In this document: one piece after another, positions 15,407 to 24,092 of the stretch
Position numbering within the stretch: the stretch's first letter is position 1
How the letters are laid out: every line of letters begins with the position of its first letter
Source of the DNA: Mycolicibacterium crocinum
GTDB taxonomy: Bacteria; Actinomycetota; Actinomycetes; Mycobacteriales; Mycobacteriaceae
DNA: 64,000 nucleotides
NCBI RefSeq assembly: GCF_022370635.2
Contig: NZ_CP092362.2
Coordinates: 1,984,001 to 2,048,000 of the forward strand
Direction of reading: 5' to 3'
Program-made: the position numbers and the translations under genes
Notes under the pieces: model-generated
The model's input: the letters and a program-made list of their open reading frames with translations, nothing else
What the model was told of the DNA's origin: nothing
The model's database searches: none

Positions 15407-17152
15407 TCAGGTGCGAACGTTCTGATCGTCCAGGCGCGTCACGTCGCCGTCCGACGGACCGTGAGCGCGACCGACGTGGGACTCGGCCCGCATCCGCTCG
15501 ACCATGTGCGGGTAGTGCAGCTCGAATGCCGGTCGCTCCGAACGGATCCGGGGCAGCTCGGTGAAGTTGTGCCGCGGCGGCGGGCACGAGGTGGCCCACT
15601 CCAGCGAGTTGCCGTAGCCCCACGGATCGTCGACCGTGACGACCTCGCCATAACGCCAACTGCGGAACACGTTCCACACAAACGGCAGCACCGAGACACC
15701 GAGGATGAACGAACCCAACGTGGAGATGATGTTCAAAGTGGTGAACCCGTCGGTGGGCAGGTAGTCGGCGTAGCGCCGCGGCATACCCGCATTACCCAGC
15801 CAGTGCTGCACCAGGAATGTGGTGTGGAAGCCGATGAACGTCAGCCAGAAATGCAGCTTGCCCAGCTTCTCGTCGAGCAGGCGTCCGGTCATCTTCGGGA
15901 ACCAGAAGTAGATCCCGGCGTAGGTGGCGAACACGATCGTGCCGAACAGCACGTAGTGGAAGTGTGCCACCACGAAATACGTGTCGCTGACGTGGAAGTC
16001 CAGTGGCGGGCTGGCCAGCAGCACACCGGACAGACCACCGAGCAGGAACGTCACCAGAAAGCCCAACGAGAACAACATCGGCGTCTCGAAGGTCATCCGG
16101 CCCTTCCACATCGTGCCGATCCAGTTGAAGAACTTGATGCCAGTGGGCACCGCGATCAGGAACGTCATGAAGCTGAAGAACGGCAACAGAACCGCTCCGG
16201 TCACGAACATGTGATGGGCCCACACGGACATCGACAGGGCGGCGATCGCCATGGTGGCGTAGATCAGCGTGGTGTAGCCGAAGATCGGTTTACGGGAGAA
16301 CACCGGGAAGATCTCCGAGACAATGCCGAAGAACGGCAGCGCGATGACGTACACCTCGGGGTGGCCGAAGTACCAGAACAGATGCTGAAACAAGGTGAGG
16401 CCACCGTTGGCCGGATCGTAGATGTGCGCGCCCAGACGGCGGTCGGCCGCCAGGCCGAACAGTGCGGCGGTCAGCAGCGGGAAGATGAGCAGCACCAGGA
16501 TCGAGGTGACGAAGATGTTCCAGGTGAAGATCGGCATCCGGAACATCGTCATGCCGGGGGCACGCATGCAGACCACGGTGGTGATCATGTTGACCGCGCC
16601 GAGGATGGTGCCCAGACCACCGACAGCCAGGCCGAGGATCCACAGGTCACCGCCGGCGCCCGGGGTGTGCATGGCGTCCGAGAGCGGGGTGTAGGCGGTC
16701 CACCCGAAGTCGGCCGCACCACCGGGGGTGATGAAGCCGCTCAGGGCGATCAGGGCTCCGAACACGAAGAGCCAGAACGAGAGGGCGTTCAGCCGCGGGA
16801 AGGCCACGTCGGGGGCGCCGATCTGCAGCGGCAGCACCAGGTTGGCGAACCCGAACACGATCGGCGTCGCATAGAACAGCAGCATCGCGGTGCCGTGCAT
16901 GGTGAACAGCTGGTTGTACTGCTCGTTCGACAGGAACTGCAAACCAGGAAAAGCCAGCTCGGCGCGGATGAACAACGCCATCAGGCCGCCCATGAAGAAG
17001 AAGATGAAGCAGGCGACGCAGTACATGATGCCGATCAGCTTGTGATCGGTGGTCGTGACGAGCTTGTAGATCAGATTGCCCTTGGGACCCGTGCGGGCCG
17101 GGAACGGCCGGCTGGCCTTCAAATGTCCCCGTGCTGGCGCTTCAGCTGTCAC
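15407..17152 (-). CDS. ctaD: Cytochrome c oxidase subunit I
   Basis: The 581-residue catalytic subunit of the aa3 cytochrome c oxidase, twelve membrane helices. Visible landmarks are the low-spin heme His in '[12 protein letters not shown]', the CuB His-Tyr crosslink helix '[14 protein letters not shown]', the CuB pair 'WAHHMFVTG' and the two heme ligands in '[11 protein letters not shown]'. GTG 17152 is preferred because GGAG lies 8 bases ahead and the mycobacterial N-terminus (VTAEAPARG) begins there. It converges on the copper operon (48-base gap). No other oxidase subunit is nearby, which is usual for mycobacterial ctaD. It could be the sole copy or a second paralogue. Confidence 0.96.
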   Translation of the reverse strand: MTAEAPARGHLKASRPFPARTGPKGNLIYKLVTTTDHKLIGIMYCVACFIFFFMGGLMALFIRAELAFPGLQFLSNEQYNQLFTMHGTAMLLFYATPIVFGFANLVLPLQIGAPDVAFPRLNALSFWLFVFGALIALSGFITPGGAADFGWTAYTPLSDAMHTPGAGGDLWILGLAVGGLGTILGAVNMITTVVCMRAPGMTMFRMPIFTWNIFVTSILVLLIFPLLTAALFGLAADRRLGAHIYDPANGGLTLFQHLFWYFGHPEVYVIALPFFGIVSEIFPVFSRKPIFGYTTLIYATMAIAALSMSVWAHHMFVTGAVLLPFFSFMTFLIAVPTGIKFFNWIGTMWKGRMTFETPMLFSLGFLVTFLLGGLSGVLLASPPLDFHVSDTYFVVAHFHYVLFGTIVFATYAGIYFWFPKMTGRLLDEKLGKLHFWLTFIGFHTTFLVQHWLGNAGMPRRYADYLPTDGFTTLNIISTLGSFILGVSVLPFVWNVFRSWRYGEVVTVDDPWGYGNSLEWATSCPPPRHNFTELPRIRSERPAFELHYPHMVERMRAESHVGRAHGPSDGDVTRLDDQNVRT

Positions 17153-17309
17153 GCAGGTCTCCAATCGCTGTCGGTGTTCCTGTCGTTTCCCGCCACTGTC
17201 TGACCTTGCGCTGTGATTCGACGACCGACCAGGGACCAAAGTCACCGATTACATGGACGACCCACCCGCAATCCGACGCCGTCGTCCCTTCCTGACTTAG
17301 TTCGCAGGC

Positions 17310-17708
17310 TCAGTCACGGTCGTAGTGACAGACCGCTTCCAGCATCACGCCGAACGGGTCGAGCCAGAACGTCGCGAAGTAGGGCGGCGGATACTGCGGG
17401 AAATCCTGTGGTTCGTGCACTACCTCTCCGCCGAGTTGTTGCACCAGGCGGTGGACTTCGCGGACAGCCGAGCGTGACGTGACCATGAAGGCCAGGTGCT
17501 GAAGTCCGGCGCCTTCGCGCGAGTACGGGGTGGGATCACCTGCCGGGTAGAAGAAGAGGTATGTGCCGCGCTTGCCGCCCGCCGGGCGGAACGCGAACTG
17601 GTCATGATCGTGGAGGAAGGGCTCGAAGCCCACGAGCGGCATCAGCGCGTCGTAGTAGATCTTCGCCGCCGGCAAGTCGGCGACGTTGATTCCCAGGTGT
17701 CCGAGCAT
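17310..17708 (-). CDS. VOC-family (glyoxalase/dioxygenase fold) protein
   Basis: A 132-residue single vicinal-oxygen-chelate protein. The paired beta-alpha-beta-beta-beta modules begin 'LGHLGINVADLPAAKIYYDALM' and 'QHLAFMVTSRSAVREVHRLV'. Potential metal ligands are His4, His72 of QHLAF and the Glu of 'GVMLEAVCHYD' at the end. A Pro/Tyr-rich loop 'FPQYPPPYFATFW' precedes the last strand. It could be a glyoxalase-like lyase, isomerase or resistance protein; no substrate can be deduced. It stands alone: ctaD is upstream on the right-to-left strand and a degraded hydrolase lies on the other side. Confidence 0.85.
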   Translation of the reverse strand: MLGHLGINVADLPAAKIYYDALMPLVGFEPFLHDHDQFAFRPAGGKRGTYLFFYPAGDPTPYSREGAGLQHLAFMVTSRSAVREVHRLVQQLGGEVVHEPQDFPQYPPPYFATFWLDPFGVMLEAVCHYDRD

Positions 17709-17745
17709 GAGTCATCGTCCATCGGATCCGGCTGTGGGGCAACGG

Positions 17746-18063
17746 TGGTTGTGGCACGATGTCGACGATTGATCCTGGTGTGCACGCGTGACACTCCGGC
17801 TCCTGAATTCCGCTCTGCCGCAGACGCTTTGCGCCGGGGTGTGGAGCTCGACGTCGAAGCCACCCTCGCGCGGTGGTTCACCGCACCGGAGATCGCGGAC
17901 GACGGCCCGGTGGTCCGGGAGGTGCGCCGAGGTGATGTCGACGCTGGGGGCCGACCTGCCCGGCTCCCGGCTACAGATCGTCGATAAGTGGTCACATATG
18001 TCACCGTTCATCGACCCGCCCGACGGCTGCTGGCCCGCAGCGCGCCGATGTGCGGCAAATTGA
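17746..18063 (+). pseudogene. Remnant of an alpha/beta hydrolase (3-oxoadipate enol-lactonase-like)
   Basis: Two pieces in different frames look like the second half of an alpha/beta hydrolase. The first, 'RRLILVCTRDTPAPEF...ALRRGVELDVEATLARWFTAPEI', has the lid region with the ARWFT signature of PcaD-like hydrolases. The second, 'DLPGSRLQIVDKWSHMSPF', is the terminal strand with the catalytic His (SHM). They are joined by a frame change near 17930-17960. The N-terminal half with the nucleophile is absent, and no start or ribosome site is seen. The gap 17709-18099 shows nothing else. This is pattern recognition only. Confidence 0.5.
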
Positions 18064-18099
18064 CTTCACCGCTTATCCGGGTCCCGTATACACAGATGC

Positions 18100-20622
18100 A
18101 TGAACGCGTCCGCTCATATCGGTCGGGTCGGTGGCCTGGCTATCGCGCTGGGTATCGGTGCGGCTCTGGCCTCGGCGAATGCGGTGGCATGGGCAGATTC
18201 AGACGACTCCGGCGGCGGGCACCCGTCGGCCTCCTCTGCGCGCGGCCACGCTGCGGGCCCGAGTGCGGCGCGAGCAACCAGGGCAACCACCAATCCGCCG
18301 CCCAAGCGGTCGACCTCGACGCAGAAGGTGGTTTCACCGGTGTCGGCGAAGCCGACCGCCCGCGCGGCCGCTGCCCCCAGGGGGCCGGTCAGCGTGACCG
18401 AGTTGGCGCTGTCGACCGTGGTCGGCGCGTTGGAGACGTCCTATGTCGGAAGCAGGTCCGCAACCGCGTCCACCGCTCGACCCGGCGTCCCGGCACCGGC
18501 CGCCTCCGTCACGACGAGTACGTCGTCTGCCGTGGCGCAGATCGCTGCACCACCGAATCTGACCGCGGTGTTCCAGCAGCTGGTGTACACCCCGCTTCAC
18601 GTCGTCGTTCAGGCCTGGATTGCAAGCGAACTCGGCCGTCAGGTCGACAACTTCATCAATACGGCGGCCGGGTCATATGTGATCGGCAACGGCGCTGACG
18701 GCACCGAAGCCAACCACAACGGTGGCGCAGCCGGGTGGCTCCTCGGCGACGGGGGTGCCGGGTGGAACAGCACCGAGGACGGCGTTGACGGTGGCGCGGG
18801 CGGTCGAGCCGGAGCGTTGGGCAATGGTGGAGCCGGCGGCAGCGGGGGTGCCGGCGCCGACGGTGGTGCGGGCGGAGCCGGCGGGCGGCTCATGGGTATC
18901 GGCGGCGACGGTGGCAACGCCGGTGCCGCTGTCGTCGGCGCGGCCGGGGGAGTCGGTGGTGCGGGCGGCGACGCAACCGGCCTGATCTTCGGCATCGGTG
19001 GTCGGGGCGGCAACGGCGGCGAGGGCACCGACGGCGGCCGCGGTGGTCGGGGCGGCAACGGCGCGGCGTTCTTGGGCAGCGGCGGTGACGGTGGCAACGC
19101 CGGCAAGAGCGGTGTCGGCGGCACCTCGACGCAACTGCCGGCACTCGGCGGTGCCGGCGGGACTGCCGGCTGGCTCGGAAGCCATGGCGCCGTTGGCAAT
19201 TCCGGGGCAACCGCCGCGGCACAGACTCCCAGCGGATCGGTGCCGCCGCTGTCTCAGATCGGCACCTGGATCACCAACAGCGCCGGGCAGACCGTCATCC
19301 TGCACGGCGTCAACGAGGTGTACAAGCTTGCGCCGTATGAGCCGTCTGCGACTGGGTTCGACGAAGCGGACGCGCAATTCCTCCAGGACAACGGCTTCAA
19401 TGTGGTGCGCCTGGGCGTGATCTGGGCGGCGGTGGAGCCGCAGCCTGGCGTGATTGACACCGCCTACCTCGACTCGATCAAGGCCACCGTGCAGATGTTG
19501 GCCGACCACGGCATCTACACCGTCATCGACATGCACCAGGACCTCTACAGCGGCACCTTCTACGGTGAGGGCGCACCCGCGTGCGCCTCCGATGGCGGCG
19601 GTCGGCCGAACAAGAACTCCGGCTTCCCGGGCAACTATTACGTCAACGGCGCCCTGGCACATGCGTGGGATGCGTTCTGGGGCAACGCGGATGCGCCGAA
19701 TGGCCTGGGTCTGCTGGACAATTACGCGCTGACGTGGCAGAACGTCGCCAGCTATTTCAGCGGCAATTCCGCGGTCATCGGCTACGACATCATGAACGAA
19801 CCGTTCCCCGGCTCGAACTACCCGGTCGCGTTATTCGGCGGCTCGTTCTTCGCGACCCAACAGCTGACCCCGATGTACAACCAGGTCGCCGCCGCCATAC
19901 GCTCGGTCGACGGGACCACCCCGCTCTACCTGGAACCGCCCAACCCCGCAGTCACCGAAGTCCCCACCCTGCTCGGTATCCCGATAGCGTTGCTCGGAAA
20001 GGTCACCGACCCGAACTACGTTCTGGCATTCCACAATTACTGCGGCCCGATCGGTGGCGCGCTGTGCACCAAGATCGCCAACACGCTCGCGGTTCAAGCG
20101 GCGAATTACTCGAAGCGGCACAATGTCCCGGCGATGATGAACGAGTTCGGTGCCACCAATGACATCGATACGCTCACCAAGGAGATGCAGTCCGGCGACC
20201 GGTATTTCATGAGTTGGGCCGACTGGGCGTACACCGGAGTCGGTGACATCACCGGTTCGCCCGATGTCGAGGCTCTGGTCTGGGACCCGGCGAAGGACCC
20301 CACGGGCGACAACGTCAACATCGGCAACCTGCTGACCTTGGGCTCGCCCTACCCGCAGCTGGTCTCGGGCACGCCGAAGAAGTGGTCGTTCACCAACGGC
20401 ACCTTTACCTTCGCATACTCCACCGCGAAGGTCGATGGCTCGGGAACCTTCGCCGACGGCGCGCTGACCACGATTTCCGTTCCTCAGGTGGAGTTCCCGA
20501 ACGGCTACGCGGTGACTGTGACCGGCGGCCACGTTGTTTCGGCCGCCAACGCCGCCCAGTTGGTCATCGCCTCCGACTCGGGTGCGACCGCCATCACCGT
20601 CGTGGTCACCCCCGCCCCGTGA
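18100..20622 (+). CDS. Secreted PGRS-like glycine-rich protein with GH5 (endoglycoceramidase-like) glycosidase domain
   Basis: An 840-residue exported glycosidase. Residues 1-32 are a signal peptide (ALGIGAALASANAVAWA). Residues 33-190 are a Ser/Thr/Pro/Ala-rich region, and about 196-371 a GGxGG-repeat domain of PE_PGRS type, but no PE domain is present. From about residue 400 runs a GH5 TIM barrel: 'LHGVNEVYKLAPYEP', 'NVVRLGVIWAAVEPQPGVID', 'VIDMHQDLYS', acid/base Glu567 in YDIMNEPFPG and nucleophile Glu682 in MMNEFGATND. A small beta domain closes it. The barrel motifs most resemble endoglycoceramidases (glycolipid-cleaving GH5). Glycine repeats probably tether or display the enzyme in the envelope. 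Confidence 0.9.
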   Translation: MNASAHIGRVGGLAIALGIGAALASANAVAWADSDDSGGGHPSASSARGHAAGPSAARATRATTNPPPKRSTSTQKVVSPVSAKPTARAAAAPRGPVSVTELALSTVVGALETSYVGSRSATASTARPGVPAPAASVTTSTSSAVAQIAAPPNLTAVFQQLVYTPLHVVVQAWIASELGRQVDNFINTAAGSYVIGNGADGTEANHNGGAAGWLLGDGGAGWNSTEDGVDGGAGGRAGALGNGGAGGSGGAGADGGAGGAGGRLMGIGGDGGNAGAAVVGAAGGVGGAGGDATGLIFGIGGRGGNGGEGTDGGRGGRGGNGAAFLGSGGDGGNAGKSGVGGTSTQLPALGGAGGTAGWLGSHGAVGNSGATAAAQTPSGSVPPLSQIGTWITNSAGQTVILHGVNEVYKLAPYEPSATGFDEADAQFLQDNGFNVVRLGVIWAAVEPQPGVIDTAYLDSIKATVQMLADHGIYTVIDMHQDLYSGTFYGEGAPACASDGGGRPNKNSGFPGNYYVNGALAHAWDAFWGNADAPNGLGLLDNYALTWQNVASYFSGNSAVIGYDIMNEPFPGSNYPVALFGGSFFATQQLTPMYNQVAAAIRSVDGTTPLYLEPPNPAVTEVPTLLGIPIALLGKVTDPNYVLAFHNYCGPIGGALCTKIANTLAVQAANYSKRHNVPAMMNEFGATNDIDTLTKEMQSGDRYFMSWADWAYTGVGDITGSPDVEALVWDPAKDPTGDNVNIGNLLTLGSPYPQLVSGTPKKWSFTNGTFTFAYSTAKVDGSGTFADGALTTISVPQVEFPNGYAVTVTGGHVVSAANAAQLVIASDSGATAITVVVTPAP

Positions 20623-20623
20623 G

Positions 20624-22069
20624 CTAACCGCCGGTGCCGATGCCGGATCGCATCACCGCCGCCGGATCGTACTTCTGGCGGATGGCGTTGAACCGCTGCA
20701 GGTTCGGTCCGAGGTACCGCGCAAGAGGCTGGCCGGCTTCGGGGTAGTTGATATAGCCGCCCACCGACGCCGGCCCCAGCGCGCGGTGCGCCGCGGTGAG
20801 CCAACCGGCTGCCGCATCGGCGGTGGACTCGGTGTACCACTGAACGGACGCCGCTTGCCGTCGCCACGGGAAGGCGCTGCCTGCCGGATCGACATCACCG
20901 ACCGCGCCGGACAGCGATTCGATCACCGCCGTCGCCGACCCGGCACCCGCCGGCCACGCCGACATCGCGGTGACAATGGATTCGGCTGCAGCCGAGGTCA
21001 TTTCGCCGACAATGTCCGAGCCTGCGACAAACGACCGCGGCGCCCGGGCGTCATCACCACCTTCGAAGTAGTGCACGAAGTCGATCCGGTCCAGCGTGGG
21101 GGTTCGGGTCGATAATGCCGATAGCCCTGCCATTGAAAGCATCTCACCGGCAACGGCGGGGCCGCTGCCCGACGGAGTCGCCAGGATGACCGTGCAGCGT
21201 CCGGGCCCGTCGCCGACCGTGAGATTCACCATGCCCCAGACGTTTCGGTCGGCTGCGCTCTGCCAACCCTGCCACCCGGCGATCACCGCGGCGGCCGCCT
21301 CCATCGGGAACGTCAGGGTCACGACATCGCGGTCGCTGACCGGGAAGGTGCGGAACGTCAACGACGTCACCACGCCGAGGTTTCCACCGCCGCCACCGCG
21401 CAGAACCCAGAACAGGTCGGGATGGTCGTCGGCGGACGCCGTCACCATCTCACCGGTGGGCAGCACCAGCGCGGCAGACACCAGCGTGTCGCAGGTCAGT
21501 CCGTGCAGCCGCGCGTCCGAGCCCAGCCCGCCGCCCAGCGCCAGCCCCGCAATACCGACCGTCGGGCAGCTGCCCGAGGGAATCGACCGCCCGCGGGAAG
21601 CCAGCTGGGTCTGGACGGAGTCCAGGTCGGTCGCGGGGGACAGCGTCACCTCGTCGTTGCCGACGTCGATGCCGCCGGGAAGCTGGCGCAGATCGATCAC
21701 CAACGTGGCGTCCAGTGACGACGCGCCGATGTAGGAGTGCCCGCCGCTGCGCACGCTCACGCCGATGTGGTTCTCCGAGGCGAACGCCAGTGCCTTCTGG
21801 ACATCGGCCACCGACGCCGCGGACAAGACGGCGGCGGGTGTGCTGCCGTTGAAGCGCGCATTGAAGATGCTTTTGGCCGCACCATACTGCGCGTCGGACG
21901 GCAGGATCAGGGCACCGTCGAGCCGGCCGCCCAGCGCAGTCCAGTTGGGCGGCGCTGGACTGGACACCGCATGGGGCGTCGCCTGACGGCACGAACTCAG
22001 CAGGACCGCACCCACCAGCCCGCCCAATGCTCGGCGAACGAACACCTGACGGGATATCTGCCCCGACAT
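20624..22069 (-). CDS. FAD-linked oxidase, berberine-bridge type, exported
   Basis: A 481-residue oxidase of the FAD_binding_4/BBE family. The N-terminus (RQVFVRRALGGLVGAVLLSSC) is a twin-arginine-like signal with lipobox LLSSC, so an exported lipoprotein is likely. His111 (VRSGGHSY) is the expected 8-alpha covalent FAD link. Cys168 (GSCPTVGIAG) matches the second cysteinyl link of bicovalent members. The BBE tail 'YPEAGQPLARYLGPNLQRFNAIRQKYDP' orders the active site. Relatives oxidise sugars, alkaloids or other alcohols. The gene is convergent with the PGRS-GH5 gene (stops 2 bases apart), which may only be chance. Substrate is not deducible. Confidence 0.9.
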   Translation of the reverse strand: MSGQISRQVFVRRALGGLVGAVLLSSCRQATPHAVSSPAPPNWTALGGRLDGALILPSDAQYGAAKSIFNARFNGSTPAAVLSAASVADVQKALAFASENHIGVSVRSGGHSYIGASSLDATLVIDLRQLPGGIDVGNDEVTLSPATDLDSVQTQLASRGRSIPSGSCPTVGIAGLALGGGLGSDARLHGLTCDTLVSAALVLPTGEMVTASADDHPDLFWVLRGGGGGNLGVVTSLTFRTFPVSDRDVVTLTFPMEAAAAVIAGWQGWQSAADRNVWGMVNLTVGDGPGRCTVILATPSGSGPAVAGEMLSMAGLSALSTRTPTLDRIDFVHYFEGGDDARAPRSFVAGSDIVGEMTSAAAESIVTAMSAWPAGAGSATAVIESLSGAVGDVDPAGSAFPWRRQAASVQWYTESTADAAAGWLTAAHRALGPASVGGYINYPEAGQPLARYLGPNLQRFNAIRQKYDPAAVMRSGIGTGG

Positions 22070-22085
22070 GGGCAGGATGGTAGTG

Positions 22086-22508
22086 CTACTCGAGCACGAA
22101 AACCGGGATCAACCGGTCGGTCTTGGTCTGGTATTCCGCGTACGGCGGGTAGGCCTCGACAGCCAGCTTCCACCAGTGCTCACGCTCCTCGCCGGAAACC
22201 TCGCGAGCGGTCAGGGTGACCACCTTCTCGCCGTCCTGGGCGGTCACCGTGGGATTGGCCTTGACGTTGAAGTACCACGACGGGTGCGCCGGGTCGCCGC
22301 CCTTGGACGCGACCATGGCGTAGCGACCGTTCTCCTCGACGCGCATCAGCGGCACGTAGCGCTTCTTGCCGGACTTGGCGCCCGTGGTGGTGAACAGCAC
22401 GACGGGGCGGTCCATGATGTGGACGCCGTCGGTGGTGCCTTGCTTCAGAATCTGTTCGGTCTGCTCCCGCACCCAATCAGTGGGGCTCAACTCCGCGTTC
22501 TCAGTCAT
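22086..22508 (-). CDS. Ddn-family F420-dependent nitroreductase-like protein
   Basis: A 140-residue split beta-barrel protein of the deazaflavin-dependent nitroreductase family (Ddn, PA-824-activating type), which uses reduced cofactor F420. The family pattern is visible in 'DRPVVLFTTTGAKSGKKRYVPLMRVEENGRYAMVAS', 'KGGDPAHPSWYFNVKANPTV' and 'REVSGEEREHWWKLAVEAYPPYAEYQ'. It is 16 bases downstream of the FAD oxidase start region on the same strand and may be co-transcribed with it. The IS3 element starts about 60 bases ahead of its start codon and may have separated the gene from its promoter. Confidence 0.93.
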   Translation of the reverse strand: MTENAELSPTDWVREQTEQILKQGTTDGVHIMDRPVVLFTTTGAKSGKKRYVPLMRVEENGRYAMVASKGGDPAHPSWYFNVKANPTVTAQDGEKVVTLTAREVSGEEREHWWKLAVEAYPPYAEYQTKTDRLIPVFVLE

Positions 22509-22627
22509 GGACCGCTCAACTCCTCTCGTGTGTGGACTATTCCCTCATCTTGGGCGCGGTAACCGGCGCTGTCCCTCTTTGCCAGGCTGGTTGTGAGTCA
22601 GTTCTCAACCAGTTTCTGGAGGGTGTG

Positions 22628-23059
22628 GTGTCGATTAGTCCGGGGTTCTCGACCGAGGAGGTCGTGGAGTTGGTTGCCGAGTATCACCGGCAGCCGTGGG
22701 GGCAGAAGGGTGTGTGGCTTGCCGAGAAGGGCTTTTCCAGTGACCGGATGAGGCGGTGGCAGTCGGCTCTTTTTGATGGTGATCTCGACCGGGGCCTGGT
22801 TCCGCGAGAGGGTGGTCGCAGGACTCCTCAAGGGAAACGGATCTCGATGGCCAAACAGCGTGATGCGCGGATAGCGCGTGATGAAGCTGAAATCGCACGA
22901 TTGCAGGCGCGGGTGCGTGAGCTCGAGGCCAGCAATGAGTTGTTGGGAAAAGCTATCGGGCTCTTGCACGAGATGAACGTCAACGAGCCCGACGTCGCCC
23001 CGACGATCCAGGATCTCGACGATTCCTCGACCTCGAGAACGGACTCGTCGCCGGGCTGA
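22628..23059 (+). CDS. IS3-family transposase OrfA
   Basis: The DNA-binding subunit of the IS3 element, about 143 residues. The N-terminal helix-turn-helix reads 'FSTEEVVELVAEYHRQPWGQ' and 'WLAEKGFSSDRMRRWQSA'. A coiled coil follows ('DEAEIARLQARVRELEASNELL'), used for multimerisation with the fusion product. GTG 22628 is chosen for GGAGG 5 bases ahead. The frame ends at 23059 while coding similarity continues in the next frame back (FLDLENGLVAGL), so the tail after about residue 120 is the frame used when no frameshift occurs. No A-rich slippery heptamer is visible. Confidence 0.85.
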   Translation: MSISPGFSTEEVVELVAEYHRQPWGQKGVWLAEKGFSSDRMRRWQSALFDGDLDRGLVPREGGRRTPQGKRISMAKQRDARIARDEAEIARLQARVRELEASNELLGKAIGLLHEMNVNEPDVAPTIQDLDDSSTSRTDSSPG

Positions 23060-23064
23060 CTGCG

Positions 23065-24060
23065 GTGATCGGGTCACAACGCCGGGCGTTGGCGATGATC
23101 GAGCTGTCGCGCTCGAGTTGGCATTACCGGTCCTCGCCGCGCCCGCGGGTGGCCGACCCGGTACCGCAGAAGGCTCGACGCTATCCCTCGCGCATCGGTG
23201 CCGCCCAACGAGCGGCGATCCAGGACGAGATCCTCGCCGGCTGGTCGACCGGGGTGTCGGTGGATCAATCCTTCGCCACGATGTGGGATACCGGTGTGAT
23301 GCTGGCCTCGCGGCGCTCCTGGTGGCGCATCGCCGCAGCGATCGATGACCAGAGTGCACGCCCGGTTGCCCCGACCCGTTCGACGAACAAAGCACCCCGG
23401 CCGGCGCCGGTCCTCAAAGCGACCGGCCCGCAACAGATCTGGAGTTGGGACATCACCGACCTACGTAGTCCGTGGCGGGGTGTGGCGTTCAAGGCGTACT
23501 CAATTATCGACATCTACTCCCGCAAGATCGTGGGCTGGCGCGTCGAGGAACGCGAGTGCGACGACTTGGCCAAGCAGATGTTCGAAACGGCGATCACCAC
23601 TTACGGAGCACCGTCGGTGGTGCACGCCGATTCCGGGCCGGCGATGCGTTCGGCCGTGCTCAAAGACCTCCTGGCCGACTCCGCAATCGCCCAAACCCAT
23701 AACCGGCCCCGGGTCAGCAACGACAACCCGTTCTCCGAATCGGAGTTCCGCACCATGAAGTACCGGCCCAACTACCCCGGGATCTTCGACGACCTCGACA
23801 CCGCTCGCGCCTGGGTGGACACCTACGTGTCCTGGTACAACACCCACCACCGCCACAGCGGCATCGCCCTGTTCACTCCCGACGAAGTCCACAACGGATC
23901 CTGGACCCAGCGATGGCATCACCGCGACCAAGCTCTACAGGCCTACTACGACGCACACCCCGAACGGTTCCGAGCACGCCCACACGTCACAAGCCCCGAC
24001 CCCGTCGTCGGCATCAACCTCCCTGCCGAAAACGACCCCAACCGACTCCACGCAGCTTGA
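23065..24060 (+). CDS. IS3-family transposase OrfB (DDE integrase core)
   Basis: The catalytic part of the IS3 transposase, 331 residues from GTG 23065. The open frame runs further back into orfA, and in IS3 elements the active enzyme is an OrfAB frameshift fusion. The DDE triad is complete: Asp129 (WSWDITDL), Asp189 (VVHADSGPAM) and Glu225 (NPFSESEFRTMKY), giving the family spacing of 35 residues between the last two. The C-terminal 'WVDTYVSWYNTHHRHSGI' is the usual IS3 end of the rve domain. HADSGPAM replaces the common HSDRGSQY. No disabling change is seen. Confidence 0.93.
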   Translation: MIGSQRRALAMIELSRSSWHYRSSPRPRVADPVPQKARRYPSRIGAAQRAAIQDEILAGWSTGVSVDQSFATMWDTGVMLASRRSWWRIAAAIDDQSARPVAPTRSTNKAPRPAPVLKATGPQQIWSWDITDLRSPWRGVAFKAYSIIDIYSRKIVGWRVEERECDDLAKQMFETAITTYGAPSVVHADSGPAMRSAVLKDLLADSAIAQTHNRPRVSNDNPFSESEFRTMKYRPNYPGIFDDLDTARAWVDTYVSWYNTHHRHSGIALFTPDEVHNGSWTQRWHHRDQALQAYYDAHPERFRARPHVTSPDPVVGINLPAENDPNRLHAA

Positions 24061-24092
24061 CACCGCCCGTGTGCGCCGGAAATCGCGCCGGA

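Larger units (their letters stand above)
22570..24062 (+). mobile_element. IS3-family insertion sequence
   Basis: The element carries orfA and orfB in different frames, as in the IS3 family. Candidate ends are TGTCCCTCTTTGCCAGG at 22570 and, inverted, TGTCAAGCTGCGTGG ending at 24062. Both begin TGTC but match poorly beyond, and I see no clear 3-4 base target duplication (CGC left, CCG right). The orfB stop would then lie within the right end. Both frames look intact, so it may be active. Limits are approximate. Confidence 0.7.

Noticed and set aside
15461..17203. A 580-residue open frame antisense to ctaD
   Set aside because: It has a biased Arg/Gln/Glu/His composition from the codon third positions of the real gene and no domain; ctaD on the other strand has every catalytic residue.
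18295..19220. A PE domain at the N-terminus of the glycine-repeat protein
   Set aside because: No PE motif or 110-residue helical hairpin is present; the N-terminus is a conventional signal peptide.
18673..19662. A 329-residue open frame antisense to the PGRS repeats and GH5 domain
   Set aside because: Its Ala/Gly/Pro-rich composition merely reflects the glycine repeats read backwards.
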